NCBI GenBank assembly: GCA_030431825.1
Contig: JAUIIJ010000002.1
Location: forward strand, 62,001-126,000
From: Alphaproteobacteria bacterium
GTDB taxonomy: Bacteria; Pseudomonadota; Alphaproteobacteria; Rhodobacterales; Rhodobacteraceae
Direction: 5' to 3'
DNA: 64,000 bases
This document shows, piece by piece, positions 27,346-36,418 of this stretch (the first letter of the stretch is position 1; the number at the start of each line of letters is the position of its first letter). The notes beneath the pieces are model-generated. The model was not told where the DNA came from and searched no databases. It worked only from the letters and a program-made list of their open reading frames with translations. The position numbers were made by a program, and so were the translations under genes.

Positions 27346-28715
27346 GCCAAGCCCCCTGCCGCGTTCAGCGCAGCAATCGCGCAGGACGCGAGGCGCGATT
27401 GCTCGTCATCCGAGCGGCTCGTCAGGATGATCGGGCACTTGGCTCCCATGACGACGCCTCCGGCACGGGCCTGTGCCAGAAAGGTCAGTTCCTTGGCGAG
27501 CATGTTTCCCGTCTCCATGTTCGGAGCAACCAGGATATCGGCCCGCCCCGCCACCAGCGAGGTGATACCCTTGGTGGCCGCAGCGCCGAGATCGACAGCG
27601 TTATCCATTGCCAGCGGTCCGTCGACCAGACCGCCGGAAATCTGGCCACGGTCGGCCATCTTGGACAGGATTGCCGCGTCGAGCGTCGACTGAATGGCCG
27701 GATTCACGGTTTCAACCGCCGACAGGATTCCGACCTTGGGCTGTTCGACCCCGAGCGTCAGGGCGAGGTCGATGGCATTCTGGACGATATCTGCCTTGGT
27801 GCGCAGGTCGGGTGCGATGTTGATCGCGGCATCGGTCACCATGAGCAAGTGATCGAGGCCCGGAACGTCCAGGACGAAAACATGGCTGATACGGCGACCG
27901 CCCCGACGCAACCCGCCTTCCCGCTTGATGACTTCGCCCAGCAGGATGTCGGTGTGAAGATGCCCCTTCATGATCGCCCCGGCCTGCTTGTCGAGCACCA
28001 TGCGGACCGCCGCCTGTGCCGCCAAGCGATGATCGCGGGCTTCGACGATGCGACATGCGCTGATGTCGATGTCTTCGGCCTCGGCGGCTTCGGCGATCCT
28101 GTCCGGATGTCCGATGAGGATCGGATCGATGAGCGTATGGCGCGCTGCAAGCATCGCCCCGCCAAGCGCATCCGGCTTTTCCGGCGCCACCACGGCTGTC
28201 GGTATCGCCGGCAGCGGCTCGGCAAGTTCCAGCAGGCGGTCGAAATGACGGTGGTATTGTACGGTCAGGCCCGGCACATCCGCCGCATCGAAATGAACGC
28301 GCCGGTCCGGTGCAAAGACCTCGGCCTCGCCTTCGACGATCCGCGATCCGTCGGCGCGCTCGACCCAGGTCTCGAAAGTGACTTTCCGATCGGCGCCCTT
28401 GGCGATGAGCCGAACCTTGACAGTCAGCATGTCACCGGCCTGCGCCCGTCCGACAAAACGCAGCGATTGGCGGTGATAGAGGGTGCCCGGGCCCGGCAGC
28501 TGGCATCCCAGCACGCCCGAGATCAGCGAGCCGACCCACATCGAGGGCGCGATGGATTCCGGCACGCCATCGCCATCGCCGTCCGCCTTGGGCAAATGCA
28601 TCGGATTGAGGTTGCCCGAGGCATTGGCGAAGACATAGAGATCATCCGCACGGCACAGGCGGGTGACTTCGGCCTCCATGCCGACGGTCAAATCGTCAAA
28701 CGGAATATTCTGCAT
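27342..28715 (-). CDS. Bifunctional MaoC hydratase-like / phosphate acyltransferase fusion
   Basis: 457-residue two-domain protein. Residues 1-145 form a hot-dog/MaoC domain, with FANASGNLNPMHLPKADG and a dehydratase-like core. Residues about 160-457 are a phosphate acetyl/butyryltransferase, with HTLIDPILIGHP, AGAIMKGHLHTDILLGEVI, HVFVLDVPG, DAAINIAPDL and APNMETGNMLAKEL. In the common fusion found in this family, the transferase makes acyl phosphate for AckA. The first domain may protect or deliver crotonyl/hydroxyacyl-CoA. The gene starts the pta-ackA-gst operon. Confidence 0.92.
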   Translation of the reverse strand: MQNIPFDDLTVGMEAEVTRLCRADDLYVFANASGNLNPMHLPKADGDGDGVPESIAPSMWVGSLISGVLGCQLPGPGTLYHRQSLRFVGRAQAGDMLTVKVRLIAKGADRKVTFETWVERADGSRIVEGEAEVFAPDRRVHFDAADVPGLTVQYHRHFDRLLELAEPLPAIPTAVVAPEKPDALGGAMLAARHTLIDPILIGHPDRIAEAAEAEDIDISACRIVEARDHRLAAQAAVRMVLDKQAGAIMKGHLHTDILLGEVIKREGGLRRGGRRISHVFVLDVPGLDHLLMVTDAAINIAPDLRTKADIVQNAIDLALTLGVEQPKVGILSAVETVNPAIQSTLDAAILSKMADRGQISGGLVDGPLAMDNAVDLGAAATKGITSLVAGRADILVAPNMETGNMLAKELTFLAQARAGGVVMGAKCPIILTSRSDDEQSRLASCAIAALNAAGGLA

Positions 28716-28826
28716 GATCCCCCGCGATAACGTTGTGTTTCACGCCTAGCGAGTTTCAGCGGCCAACGCCACCGTGATCGGCCTGCCTGCCGTCCGTTAC
28801 TGACCGGCGAAGCCTTGAAACACCGT

Positions 28827-29324
28827 TCAGCGCTTTGGTTTCCGATAGACAAAGCAGCGTTCGGGCACCGCCCCTTCGGGCAGGGGCATCTCTTCGAGCG
28901 CATCGAAATACATCCTGTCGCTGGACACCATGATACCGCCCGGCGCCAGAAGCGGTTCGATCAGGGGCGAAACCTTGCGCGCGAAGATGTCATTCTTGTC
29001 CCGGTTGTGCCCCCCAAGATCGGCGTGGATCAGGCTGGCCACCGGCCCCATTCGCGCCAGCGTCCGGGGCAGCGTTTCGGTCACATCGCCAAGTATCGTC
29101 AGTTCCTCGGGCGGCGTGCTGTCGGGATGCGAGGCTACCGCGCGCTCGAACACATGGATGTCGCGCGCGCTGATCCGGCTGCGCATGTGGTGATAGGTGC
29201 GGCCGTTGCCAAGCCCGAGTTCGAACACCGGCCCCGGCATCTCTGCGGTTTGGGCGATCGCATAGTCAAGACAGGCACGTTGCGACACCATGCGGTCGAT
29301 AAAGAGGTCAAGGCGGCTGGTCAT
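28827..29324 (-). CDS. Class I SAM-dependent methyltransferase (Methyltransf_17-like)
   Basis: 165-residue small protein with SAM-binding motif VFELGLGNGRTYHHM, then HVFERAVASHPDSTPP, GPVASLIHADLGGHNRDKND and APGGIMVSSDRM. The sequence is related throughout to the protein at 45099-45575 (shared R-L-D-x-x-x-x-R start, GLGNGRTY, HP(D/S).TPP). ATG 29324 has AAGGA six bases upstream. It is divergent from the peptide ABC operon. The substrate is unknown; pyrophosphate-like small-molecule methylation is not excluded. Confidence 0.82.
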   Translation of the reverse strand: MTSRLDLFIDRMVSQRACLDYAIAQTAEMPGPVFELGLGNGRTYHHMRSRISARDIHVFERAVASHPDSTPPEELTILGDVTETLPRTLARMGPVASLIHADLGGHNRDKNDIFARKVSPLIEPLLAPGGIMVSSDRMYFDALEEMPLPEGAVPERCFVYRKPKR

Positions 29325-29529
29325 TGCGGATCCTTCGTGATCGGTTGCGGCAGTCATGACAAATATGTGTGCAAATGTGTAGACCCGCTCACGATTTCCG
29401 GCGCCCGCAGCGCTCGGGGAAATTCATGTTTGACTAGCGGCACACTGCCAAGCGAAGGTGGCAACACAGCAGGAATTGGGTACGCAAGCGCATGAAACGG
29501 CAAAGACACAGACAGACGGGCGCGCCTGG

Positions 29530-31302
29530 ATGACTCCACTCTTGTCGGTCGAAGATCTCTGCATCGGCTTTGGCAAGGGACCGGATGTCGTCAGGAATGT
29601 CGGCTTTGAGGTGATGCCCGGTCAGACCCTCGCGCTGGTCGGGGAATCCGGGTCTGGCAAGACGGTGACCTGTCGCGCCATTCTGCGCATCCTGCCGCGT
29701 ATCGCGCAGATCCGCGATGGCCGGATCACGCTGAACGGACGCAGCGGTGGCCTTGAACTGACCGCACTGAAAGAACGCCGGATGCGGGACATTCGCGGCG
29801 ACGCGGTGTCGATGATTTTTCAGGAACCGATGCGCTCGCTGTCGCCGCTGCACAAGATCGGCAACCAGGTGAGCGAAGTCCTCTGGCTGCACAAGAACAT
29901 GCGTGAACGCGATGCCAAACGCATCGTTCTGGAAAAATTCGAGCGCGTGGGCTTTCCCGACCCCGAGCGGGCGTATGAGTCCTACCCTTTCGAAATGTCG
30001 GGCGGCATGCGGCAACGGGCGATGATCGCGATGGCGATGGTCAGCCAGCCGGACCTGCTGATCGCGGACGAGCCGACAACCGCGCTGGACGTGACGACAC
30101 AGGCACAGGTTCTGGGCCTGATGAAAGAGCTTCAGGCGGAAACGGGCATGGCGATGATCCTGGTCACCCATGATCTCGGGGTCGTGGCCAACATGGCGGA
30201 ACAGGTTGTCGTCATGAACCGCGGGCGGGTCATGGAAGCGGGCAGCGCCGACGCCCTGCTGAGCGCGCCGGCCCATCCCTATACGCAACAGCTTTTTGAC
30301 GCGGCTCCCGCGATCCCCGGCGAGCCGGAGCTGGCGCCGCCGCTGGAACAGGACGATCTGATCCTGCAACTGAACGCGGTGTCCAAGACCTATACGATGC
30401 GCAGCCAGTCCATGTGGAAGCCGGATTTGATGATCCATGCCTGCCGGGGCGTCGACCTGAACCTGCCCCGTGGCAAGACGCTGGCGATTGTCGGCGAAAG
30501 CGGTTCGGGCAAGACCACCGCCGCCCGGATTGCACTGGGCGCGGAACCGCCGGACGCCGGTGGCGAGGTTCTGTTCCGGGCCCATCCCGACGGTGACCCC
30601 ATCGCGGTTCACAAGATGGACAGGGCCGCGCGCATCGCGTTTCAGAAACAGGCGCAGATGGTGTTTCAGGATCCCTACTCGTCTCTCAGCCCCCGGATGC
30701 GCATTCTGGACGCACTCACCGAGCCGCTGGACATTCACCGGATCGGAACGGCGGCGGAACGTCGCGATATGGCGGCGGAACGGCTGCGCGCGGTGGGGAT
30801 GAACCCGGATATGCTGCAACGTTATCCCCATGCCTTTTCCGGCGGCCAGCGCCAGCGCCTGTCGATCGCGCGGGCCATGATGCTCGACCCCGCGCTGATC
30901 GTCTGTGACGAACCGACAAGCGCGCTTGACGTGAGCGTGCAGGAACAGATCCTGACGCTGCTCGAGGACATTCGCGACGAGATGAACCTGTCATACCTGT
31001 TCATCAGTCATGATCTGGCGGTCGTTGCCCGCATCGCCGACGAGGTCGCGGTGATGCGCCAGGGTCTCGTGGTGGAACAGGCGCCGCCGGAAACGCTGTT
31101 CTACAATCCGCAGCACCCGTACACCAAGGCGTTGATCGCGGCACAACCGGAACCGGACATCGATCGGCCGATCGACCTCAAACTGGTGGCACAGGGGGCC
31201 GGTTCTCCCGAGTCATGGCCCGAGGCCTTTCGTTTTTCAAACACCGTGATACCCTCGCTCACGCAACTGGAACCCGGTCACAAGGTGCGTTGTCATGTTT
31301 GA
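29530..31302 (+). CDS. Peptide/nickel-type ABC transporter, fused double ATPase
   Basis: About 590 residues with two complete ABC ATPase domains fused (DppD-DppF type). Domain 1 has [47 protein letters not shown]; domain 2 has [48 protein letters not shown]. The oligopeptide C-terminal [11 protein letters not shown] element is present. The start is uncertain: the frame opens with GTG at 29458, but the domain begins at ATG 29530 and neither has a good Shine-Dalgarno. It overlaps the binding-protein gene by 8 bases. It powers uptake at the inner membrane. Confidence 0.92.
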   Translation: MTPLLSVEDLCIGFGKGPDVVRNVGFEVMPGQTLALVGESGSGKTVTCRAILRILPRIAQIRDGRITLNGRSGGLELTALKERRMRDIRGDAVSMIFQEPMRSLSPLHKIGNQVSEVLWLHKNMRERDAKRIVLEKFERVGFPDPERAYESYPFEMSGGMRQRAMIAMAMVSQPDLLIADEPTTALDVTTQAQVLGLMKELQAETGMAMILVTHDLGVVANMAEQVVVMNRGRVMEAGSADALLSAPAHPYTQQLFDAAPAIPGEPELAPPLEQDDLILQLNAVSKTYTMRSQSMWKPDLMIHACRGVDLNLPRGKTLAIVGESGSGKTTAARIALGAEPPDAGGEVLFRAHPDGDPIAVHKMDRAARIAFQKQAQMVFQDPYSSLSPRMRILDALTEPLDIHRIGTAAERRDMAAERLRAVGMNPDMLQRYPHAFSGGQRQRLSIARAMMLDPALIVCDEPTSALDVSVQEQILTLLEDIRDEMNLSYLFISHDLAVVARIADEVAVMRQGLVVEQAPPETLFYNPQHPYTKALIAAQPEPDIDRPIDLKLVAQGAGSPESWPEAFRFSNTVIPSLTQLEPGHKVRCHV

Positions 31303-33223
31303 GTCCTCCCGTCGCGCCTTGCTCGGTGCCGTCGCTGTCCTACTGGCAACGCCACTGTTCGCCGCGCCCTCCGTTCCCGATCCGGTCGAAAGCACCTTCT
31401 GGTCGGCCGAGGTCCAGCGCGGTGATCTTCCGCCGGTTGCGGAACGGCTGCCGCAGGCGCCGCAGGTGGTTGACCTTGAAAGTCGCGGCAGAACGGCGGG
31501 CGTTCAGGGCGGCACGCTCAAGACCCTCGTCAGCCGTAGCAAGGACATCCGCCAGATGGTGGTCTATGGCTATGCGCGGCTGGTCGGATATGACGCGAAT
31601 TACCAGCTGCAACCGGACATATTGCTGTCCTTCGAAAACGACGGCGACAAGGTCTTTACCCTGCGCCTGCGGCCCGGTCACAAATGGTCGGACGGCGCGC
31701 CGTTTACCTCGGCCGATTTCGAATACTGGTGGAAGGACGTTGCCAACAACGAACTTCTCAGCCCGTCCGGACCTCCGGATTTCCTGCGTGTCGAAGGCGC
31801 ATTGCCCAGGGTCAGCTTTCCCGACGAAACCACGGTCATCTATGAATGGGATCAACCGAACCCCAATTTCCTTGCCACGCTGGCGCTGGCGCGCCCGCCG
31901 TTCATCTATCGTCCGGCGCATTTCCTGAAACAGTATCACGGCGACTACGCCGATCCCGCGGCCCTCGCCGAAGCAATCGAGGATGTGCGCGCCCGAAGCT
32001 GGGCATCGCTGCACAACAAGCTGGACAACATGTACCAGTTCGACAATCACGAGCTGCCGACGCTCCAGCCCTGGATGAATTCAAGTTCGGGCAAGAAAAT
32101 CCGGCACCTTTTCGTGCGCAATCCCTATTTCCACCGGCTTGATCCGAACGGGATCCAGTTGCCCTATATCGACGTTGTCGAAATGGAGATCGTCAGCCCG
32201 GGCCTGATCGCAGCCAAGGCCAATGCCGGCGAAACCGACCTGCAGGCTCGCGGTCTGGATTTCCGCGACATTTCGATCCTGCGCAAGGGAGAGGCCGACG
32301 GCGGCAACTACCGCACGCTGCTCTGGGGCAACGCCGTCGCTTCGCAGATCGCGATCTATCCCAACCTGAACTACAACGACCCGGCCTGGCGCGAGGTTTT
32401 GCGCGATGTGAGGGTGCGCCGCGCCCTGTCGCTTGCCATTGACCGCGATACGATCAACAAGGCACTCTACTTCAAACTTGCCAAGCCGGGGGCGATGGCC
32501 GTGCTGCCTGCCAGCCAGTTCTTTTCGCAGGAAAACCGCGATGCCTGGGCGTTGCACGACCCCGATGCCGCCAATGCGCTGCTGGACGAGGCAGGCCTGA
32601 CGCAACGCGGAGCCGACGGCATCCGCCTGCTGCCCGACGGGCGACCGATGGAGGTGGTGATCGAAACCGCCGGGGAACGCCAGGAGGTCGAAAACGCGCT
32701 TCAGATCATCACCGACGACTGGCGCGGCATCGGTGTGAAGCTCGTCATGCGCCCGCTTGATCGCGACATCCTGCGCAATCGCGTCTATTCCGGCGAAACG
32801 ATGGCGTCGGTCTGGTACGGCTGGGACAATGGCATCCCGCGCGCCTATACGTCGCCCGCCTTCGTTGCGCCCACCGACCAGGTTTTCTTTGCCTGGCCGA
32901 AATGGGGACAATACTATCAGACCAACCATGAGGCCGGCGAAGCCCCCGACATGGCCCCGGCCATCCGCCTGATGGAACTCCTGACCGATTGGGAACACGC
33001 GACCGATGAGGAAGGGCGCAGCGCCGCCTGGGTCGAGATGCTGAAAATCCATGCGGATAACGTGTTCGCCATCGGCACCCTGGCCGAAGCCCCCCAGCCG
33101 GTGGTCGTCAACAAGCGGCTGCGCAACGTCCCCGAAGTTGCGCTGTGGGCATGGGATCCGGGCGCGCATTTCGGCATACATCGTCCGGACGAATTCTATT
33201 TTGCCCCTGACGGGACCGATTGA
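31295..33223 (+). CDS. Family-5 extracellular solute-binding protein with Tat-like signal
   Basis: 642-residue periplasmic binding protein of the peptide/nickel/opine family (SBP_bac_5). The leader SSRRALLGAVAVLLATPLFA has a twin-arginine motif SRRALL followed by a hydrophobic run. Family elements are GTLKTLVS, RLRPGHKWSDGAPFTSADFEYWW, VRRALSLAIDRDTINKAL and DPDAANALLDEAGLT. It is longer than the usual 500-550 residues, with extra sequence ahead of the GTLKT start (about 25-72). It is gene two of a four-gene importer operon. Confidence 0.92.
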   Translation: MFESSRRALLGAVAVLLATPLFAAPSVPDPVESTFWSAEVQRGDLPPVAERLPQAPQVVDLESRGRTAGVQGGTLKTLVSRSKDIRQMVVYGYARLVGYDANYQLQPDILLSFENDGDKVFTLRLRPGHKWSDGAPFTSADFEYWWKDVANNELLSPSGPPDFLRVEGALPRVSFPDETTVIYEWDQPNPNFLATLALARPPFIYRPAHFLKQYHGDYADPAALAEAIEDVRARSWASLHNKLDNMYQFDNHELPTLQPWMNSSSGKKIRHLFVRNPYFHRLDPNGIQLPYIDVVEMEIVSPGLIAAKANAGETDLQARGLDFRDISILRKGEADGGNYRTLLWGNAVASQIAIYPNLNYNDPAWREVLRDVRVRRALSLAIDRDTINKALYFKLAKPGAMAVLPASQFFSQENRDAWALHDPDAANALLDEAGLTQRGADGIRLLPDGRPMEVVIETAGERQEVENALQIITDDWRGIGVKLVMRPLDRDILRNRVYSGETMASVWYGWDNGIPRAYTSPAFVAPTDQVFFAWPKWGQYYQTNHEAGEAPDMAPAIRLMELLTDWEHATDEEGRSAAWVEMLKIHADNVFAIGTLAEAPQPVVVNKRLRNVPEVALWAWDPGAHFGIHRPDEFYFAPDGTD

Positions 33224-34251
33224 TGGCCATTCTGCGCTACGCGCTCTATCGCTTTGCCACGATGCTGCTGACGCTGCTGGTGGTGTCGGCGCTGGTGTTC
33301 ATGATCATCAACCTGCCACCCGGAGACTATCTGTCGAACCAGATCGCGGAGTTGCGTGCCACCGGGCAATCCAGCGGCGTCGACAAGGCCGAATTCCTGC
33401 GCAAGGAATACGCGCTTGATCGCCCGCTCTATCAGCAATACCTGATCTGGATCGGTTTCATTCCCGGGCCAAACGGGTTTTCGGGGCTGATCCAGGGCGA
33501 TTTCGGCTGGTCTTTCGAATTCGACCGCCCGGTTGCCGACATTGTCGGCGAAAGCCTGTGGCTGACGGTTCTGGTCAATCTTGCCGCTGTTCTCTTTGTC
33601 TACCTGATTGCCCTGCCGCTCGGCGTGCTTGCTGCGGCGCGCTCGAAAACATGGGTCGATTACACATCGGCCTTCGTCGGCTATCTCGGGCTGGCGACGC
33701 CGAACTTTCTGCTGGCGCTGATCATGTTCTACTATGGGCACAAGTATTTCGACCTGCCGATCGGCGGCCTGATGGACCCGATCTATGAAGGCCAGCCGAT
33801 GACATGGGACAAGGTCAAATCGATCCTGATCCACCTGATCGTGCCGACCTTTGTGATCGGCACATCCGGGGCTGCGGCGATGATGCAGCGGCTGCGCGCA
33901 AACCTGCTGGACGAGCTTGGCAAGCCCTATGTGGAAACCGCCATCGCCAAGGGGATGAGCCCGCCGCGCATGCTCACCAAATATCCGCTGCGCATGGCGT
34001 TCAACCCGTTCGTCGCCGATATCGGCAACCTGCTGCCGTCGATGGTGTCGGGGTCGGTTCTGGTGTCGGTGGTGCTGGGGCTGCAAACCATCGGGCCGAC
34101 CCTGCTGACCGCGCTCAAGACGCAGGACCAGTTCCTCGCCGGGTTCGTACTGATGTTCGTCGCGTTGCTGACGTTGATCGGAACCATGATCTCGGACGTT
34201 CTGCTGGTTCTTCTCGATCCGCGTATCCGTTACGAGGGCCGCGAAGCATGA
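33223..34251 (+). CDS. Peptide-type ABC transporter permease (DppB family)
   Basis: 342-residue inner-membrane permease. N-terminal helix YALYRFATMLLTLLVVSALVFMIINLPPGDYL, and the EAA loop KPYVETAIAKGMSPPRMLTKYPLRMA are as in DppB/OppB. TGATG overlap of one base with the binding-protein gene; its stop overlaps the next permease by 4 bases. It builds half of the translocation pore. Confidence 0.93.
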   Translation: MAILRYALYRFATMLLTLLVVSALVFMIINLPPGDYLSNQIAELRATGQSSGVDKAEFLRKEYALDRPLYQQYLIWIGFIPGPNGFSGLIQGDFGWSFEFDRPVADIVGESLWLTVLVNLAAVLFVYLIALPLGVLAAARSKTWVDYTSAFVGYLGLATPNFLLALIMFYYGHKYFDLPIGGLMDPIYEGQPMTWDKVKSILIHLIVPTFVIGTSGAAAMMQRLRANLLDELGKPYVETAIAKGMSPPRMLTKYPLRMAFNPFVADIGNLLPSMVSGSVLVSVVLGLQTIGPTLLTALKTQDQFLAGFVLMFVALLTLIGTMISDVLLVLLDPRIRYEGREA

Positions 34252-35402
34252 CCCGACTGCCCGATGGCCGATATGTCGATGACGCGCCTTTCGACCCCGC
34301 CGCCAACATCCAGGAACTCGAGCGCAAGGATCTCGATGCTCCGGGCTGGCTGCTGGTATGGCGCAAGTTTCGTAAGCACAAGCTGGGCCTCGTTTCCGGG
34401 ATTTTCCTGCTGATCTGCTATCTCTTGCTGCCGGTGGCAGGGTTCATTGCGCCCTACACCCCCAACGAGCGGAATTCGGATTTTCTCTATGCCCCGCCGC
34501 AATCCGTGAACCTGTTCCACGAGGGCGAATTTGTCGGCCCCTTTGTCTACCCGACCGTGGCCGAGGCGGATCTGGTCACATTTCAGTGGAAATTCGTGAC
34601 CGACAAAACACGTGTACTGCCTCTCGAGTTCTTTTGCGAGGCGTCCGAATACAATCTGGCCGGGTTGATCCCCACCAGAACCCACCTGTTCTGCGCGCCC
34701 GAGGGGGCCACGGTGTTTCTCTGGGGATCGGACCGGTTGGGGCGCGACGTGTTTTCGCGCATCCTCTATGGCGGCCAACTGTCGCTGACGGTCGGGCTAA
34801 TCGGGATATCCGTGTCGTTCCTCCTCGGCATCGGTTTCGGCAGCATCGCGGGTTATTTCGGCGGCAAGATCGACTGGACGATCAACCGGCTGATCGAAAT
34901 TCTCCGCTCCCTGCCCGAACTGCCCCTGTGGCTGGCCCTGTCCGCGGCAGTTCCTTCGAACTGGGGGCCGGTGTCGGTGTTCTTCATCATCTCGATCATC
35001 CTTGGCATCCTCGATTGGCCCGGCCTCGCCCGTGCGGTGCGCGCCAAGTTCCTGTCCCTGCGGGAAGAGGAATATGTCCGCGCCGCAGAGATGATGGGCG
35101 CGAGCTCGGGCCGGGTGATCCGCAAACACCTGCTGCCCAACTTCACCTCGCATCTCATCGCCTCCGCCACATTGTCAATCCCGGCGATGATCCTTGGGGA
35201 AACCGCGTTGTCATTCCTGGGTCTTGGCCTGCGCGCGCCGGCGGTAAGCTGGGGGGTCATGCTGAACGATGCGCAGAACCTTGCAAGCATCGAGATCTAC
35301 CCCTGGACAGCGATTCCCATGCTGCCGATCATCATCATCGTGCTGGCCTTCAATTTCCTGGGCGACGGGCTGAGGGATTCGCTCGATCCCTATGCGGACT
35401 GA
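34248..35402 (+). CDS. Peptide-type ABC transporter permease (DppC family)
   Basis: 384-residue permease. The N-terminal OppC_N segment is KFRKHKLGLVSGIFLLICYLLLPVAGFIAPY, followed by an unusually long periplasmic loop (about 75-165, including an FFCEAS segment) before WGSDRLGRDVFSRILYGG. The EAA loop is EEYVRAAEMMGASSGRVIRKHLLPN, and the end GDGLRDSLDPYAD is classical. ATG 34248 overlaps the previous stop (ATGA). It completes the importer. Confidence 0.93.
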   Translation: MTRLPDGRYVDDAPFDPAANIQELERKDLDAPGWLLVWRKFRKHKLGLVSGIFLLICYLLLPVAGFIAPYTPNERNSDFLYAPPQSVNLFHEGEFVGPFVYPTVAEADLVTFQWKFVTDKTRVLPLEFFCEASEYNLAGLIPTRTHLFCAPEGATVFLWGSDRLGRDVFSRILYGGQLSLTVGLIGISVSFLLGIGFGSIAGYFGGKIDWTINRLIEILRSLPELPLWLALSAAVPSNWGPVSVFFIISIILGILDWPGLARAVRAKFLSLREEEYVRAAEMMGASSGRVIRKHLLPNFTSHLIASATLSIPAMILGETALSFLGLGLRAPAVSWGVMLNDAQNLASIEIYPWTAIPMLPIIIIVLAFNFLGDGLRDSLDPYAD

Positions 35403-35748
35403 CCTTTTGCATCCGCTTTTCGTCGTTGCCCTGCTCTGGGCGTGGGCCGTCCCGGCCCTGTCACAACCCGCCGCGTCGGACGCGTGGACGCGGCGCAAAT
35501 GCGATCTCTACGGCGCGGCGTGGCAGGCTGTCCTCGGAGGGTATGACATGACGGGGATCCGCACCGGGTTCGTGGAAAAACACCAGAGTTTCATCGACTT
35601 GGGCTGCCCGGAAGACATGCGGGTTTGCGCCGCCACACCCGAGGAAATCCGGCTTGCCGATGTCATGACAATCCTGTCCATGAACGAGGGCATGGCCAGC
35701 ACGTTTGTTCCGTTTGGCTGCCCGGATCGGGAACGCGATCGCCCCTGA
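35392..35748 (+). CDS. Small exported cysteine-containing protein
   Basis: 118-residue protein that I do not recognise. It has a signal peptide (HPLFVVALLWAWAVPALSQPA, cleavage probably after LSQ/PAA). The mature part has four cysteines (RKCDLYG, DLGCPEDM, RVCAATPEE, FGCPDRE) in a helical context, which suggests two disulfides in the periplasm. It overlaps the end of the DppC-like gene by 11 bases, so it is the last gene of the importer operon. Similar small proteins at this position would imply a role in uptake, but that is inference. Confidence 0.72.
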   Translation: MRTDLLHPLFVVALLWAWAVPALSQPAASDAWTRRKCDLYGAAWQAVLGGYDMTGIRTGFVEKHQSFIDLGCPEDMRVCAATPEEIRLADVMTILSMNEGMASTFVPFGCPDRERDRP

Positions 35749-35814
35749 CTTCACGATCACGTAATATTGTTTCACGCAAACATCTAAAATTTGCCCAATT
35801 CTTATCCATGTAGT

Positions 35815-35828
35815 AACATGATCATGTT
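35815..35828. promoter_or_regulatory. 14-bp perfect palindrome, candidate operator
   Basis: AACATGATCATGTT is fully self-complementary, with an extra CATG nine bases before it. It lies in an AT-rich 116-base gap, 36 bases upstream of the ATG at 35865. Its position suits a repressor or activator of that gene. The protein that binds is unknown. Confidence 0.45.
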
Positions 35829-35864
35829 TTAGTTCGGTTTGTATCTTAACGATTGGAAGTAGTC

Positions 35865-36230
35865 ATGAGTATTGTAATGAGTGAACGTTTCAACCGCCCG
35901 GACCGCCCCCTCCCCAATCTTTGGACGGAATTCAGCCGCGGACATGATGAAAGCGCGCTGGATTGCGAAACTGCGGTTTCGCTGGCCTGTCATCTCAGCC
36001 CGACCTTCAACAACGCAACCGACTGGAGCAGTCTGGTTCGTGAACTGGCCGCACAGGGCTTTGCCCTGATGTTCCAGGGCGAGCGTCTGATCCTCGTGAA
36101 CGAGGAAACCGGAATCGATCTTTGCACCTGCGCGTTTCTGGGACACAGCTTTGCATCGCTGACCGAACGTATGGGCAAGCCCTGCGTCGAGGCGTCGACG
36201 GCCCGGATCATGCCGCGCCCCCACGCGTGA
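35865..36230 (+). CDS. Conserved hypothetical protein
   Basis: 121-residue soluble protein; I recognise no family with confidence. ATG 35865 is preceded by GGAAG at five bases. The middle DWSSLVRELAAQGFALMFQGERLILVNEETGIDLCTCAFLGHSFASLTERMGKPCVEA has the 'L...L..KGF.L......L.L.......ICS.RFLG....LV.R.G.P' pattern of small regulatory or relaxase-associated domains. It is a single gene behind an AT-rich promoter with a 14-bp palindrome, converging on the MscS gene. Confidence 0.7.
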   Translation: MSIVMSERFNRPDRPLPNLWTEFSRGHDESALDCETAVSLACHLSPTFNNATDWSSLVRELAAQGFALMFQGERLILVNEETGIDLCTCAFLGHSFASLTERMGKPCVEASTARIMPRPHA

Positions 36231-36418
36231 CAGGCCCCCGCCGCTGAGGCGGAGCCAGCAACAGATACGACAGTGACGCATGCAAGTTGCCGCGCGAACT
36301 GTGGCGCGCAGAACCTTCGGCACCCCGAGGCCAACCTTTACACCTACACAGGCGGGTGAACTCCCGACCGGCCCGAGGAACACGCTGGCAACGCAAGCAC
36401 ACGGCGCACGTGCCATGT
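36231..36418. other. Gap between convergent genes
   Basis: 188 bases. CCGCC-GCTGA-GGCGG (36238-36252) could form a short hairpin just after the hypothetical gene. Otherwise I see no gene, RNA or repeat. Confidence 0.4.

Noticed and set aside
29434-30831. 465-codon minus-strand frame
   Set aside because: Antisense to the fused ABC ATPase gene.
35815-35828. lux-type quorum-sensing box
   Set aside because: The palindrome has a GATC centre but lacks the CTG/CAG arms of known lux boxes, and no LuxR/LuxI gene is near.
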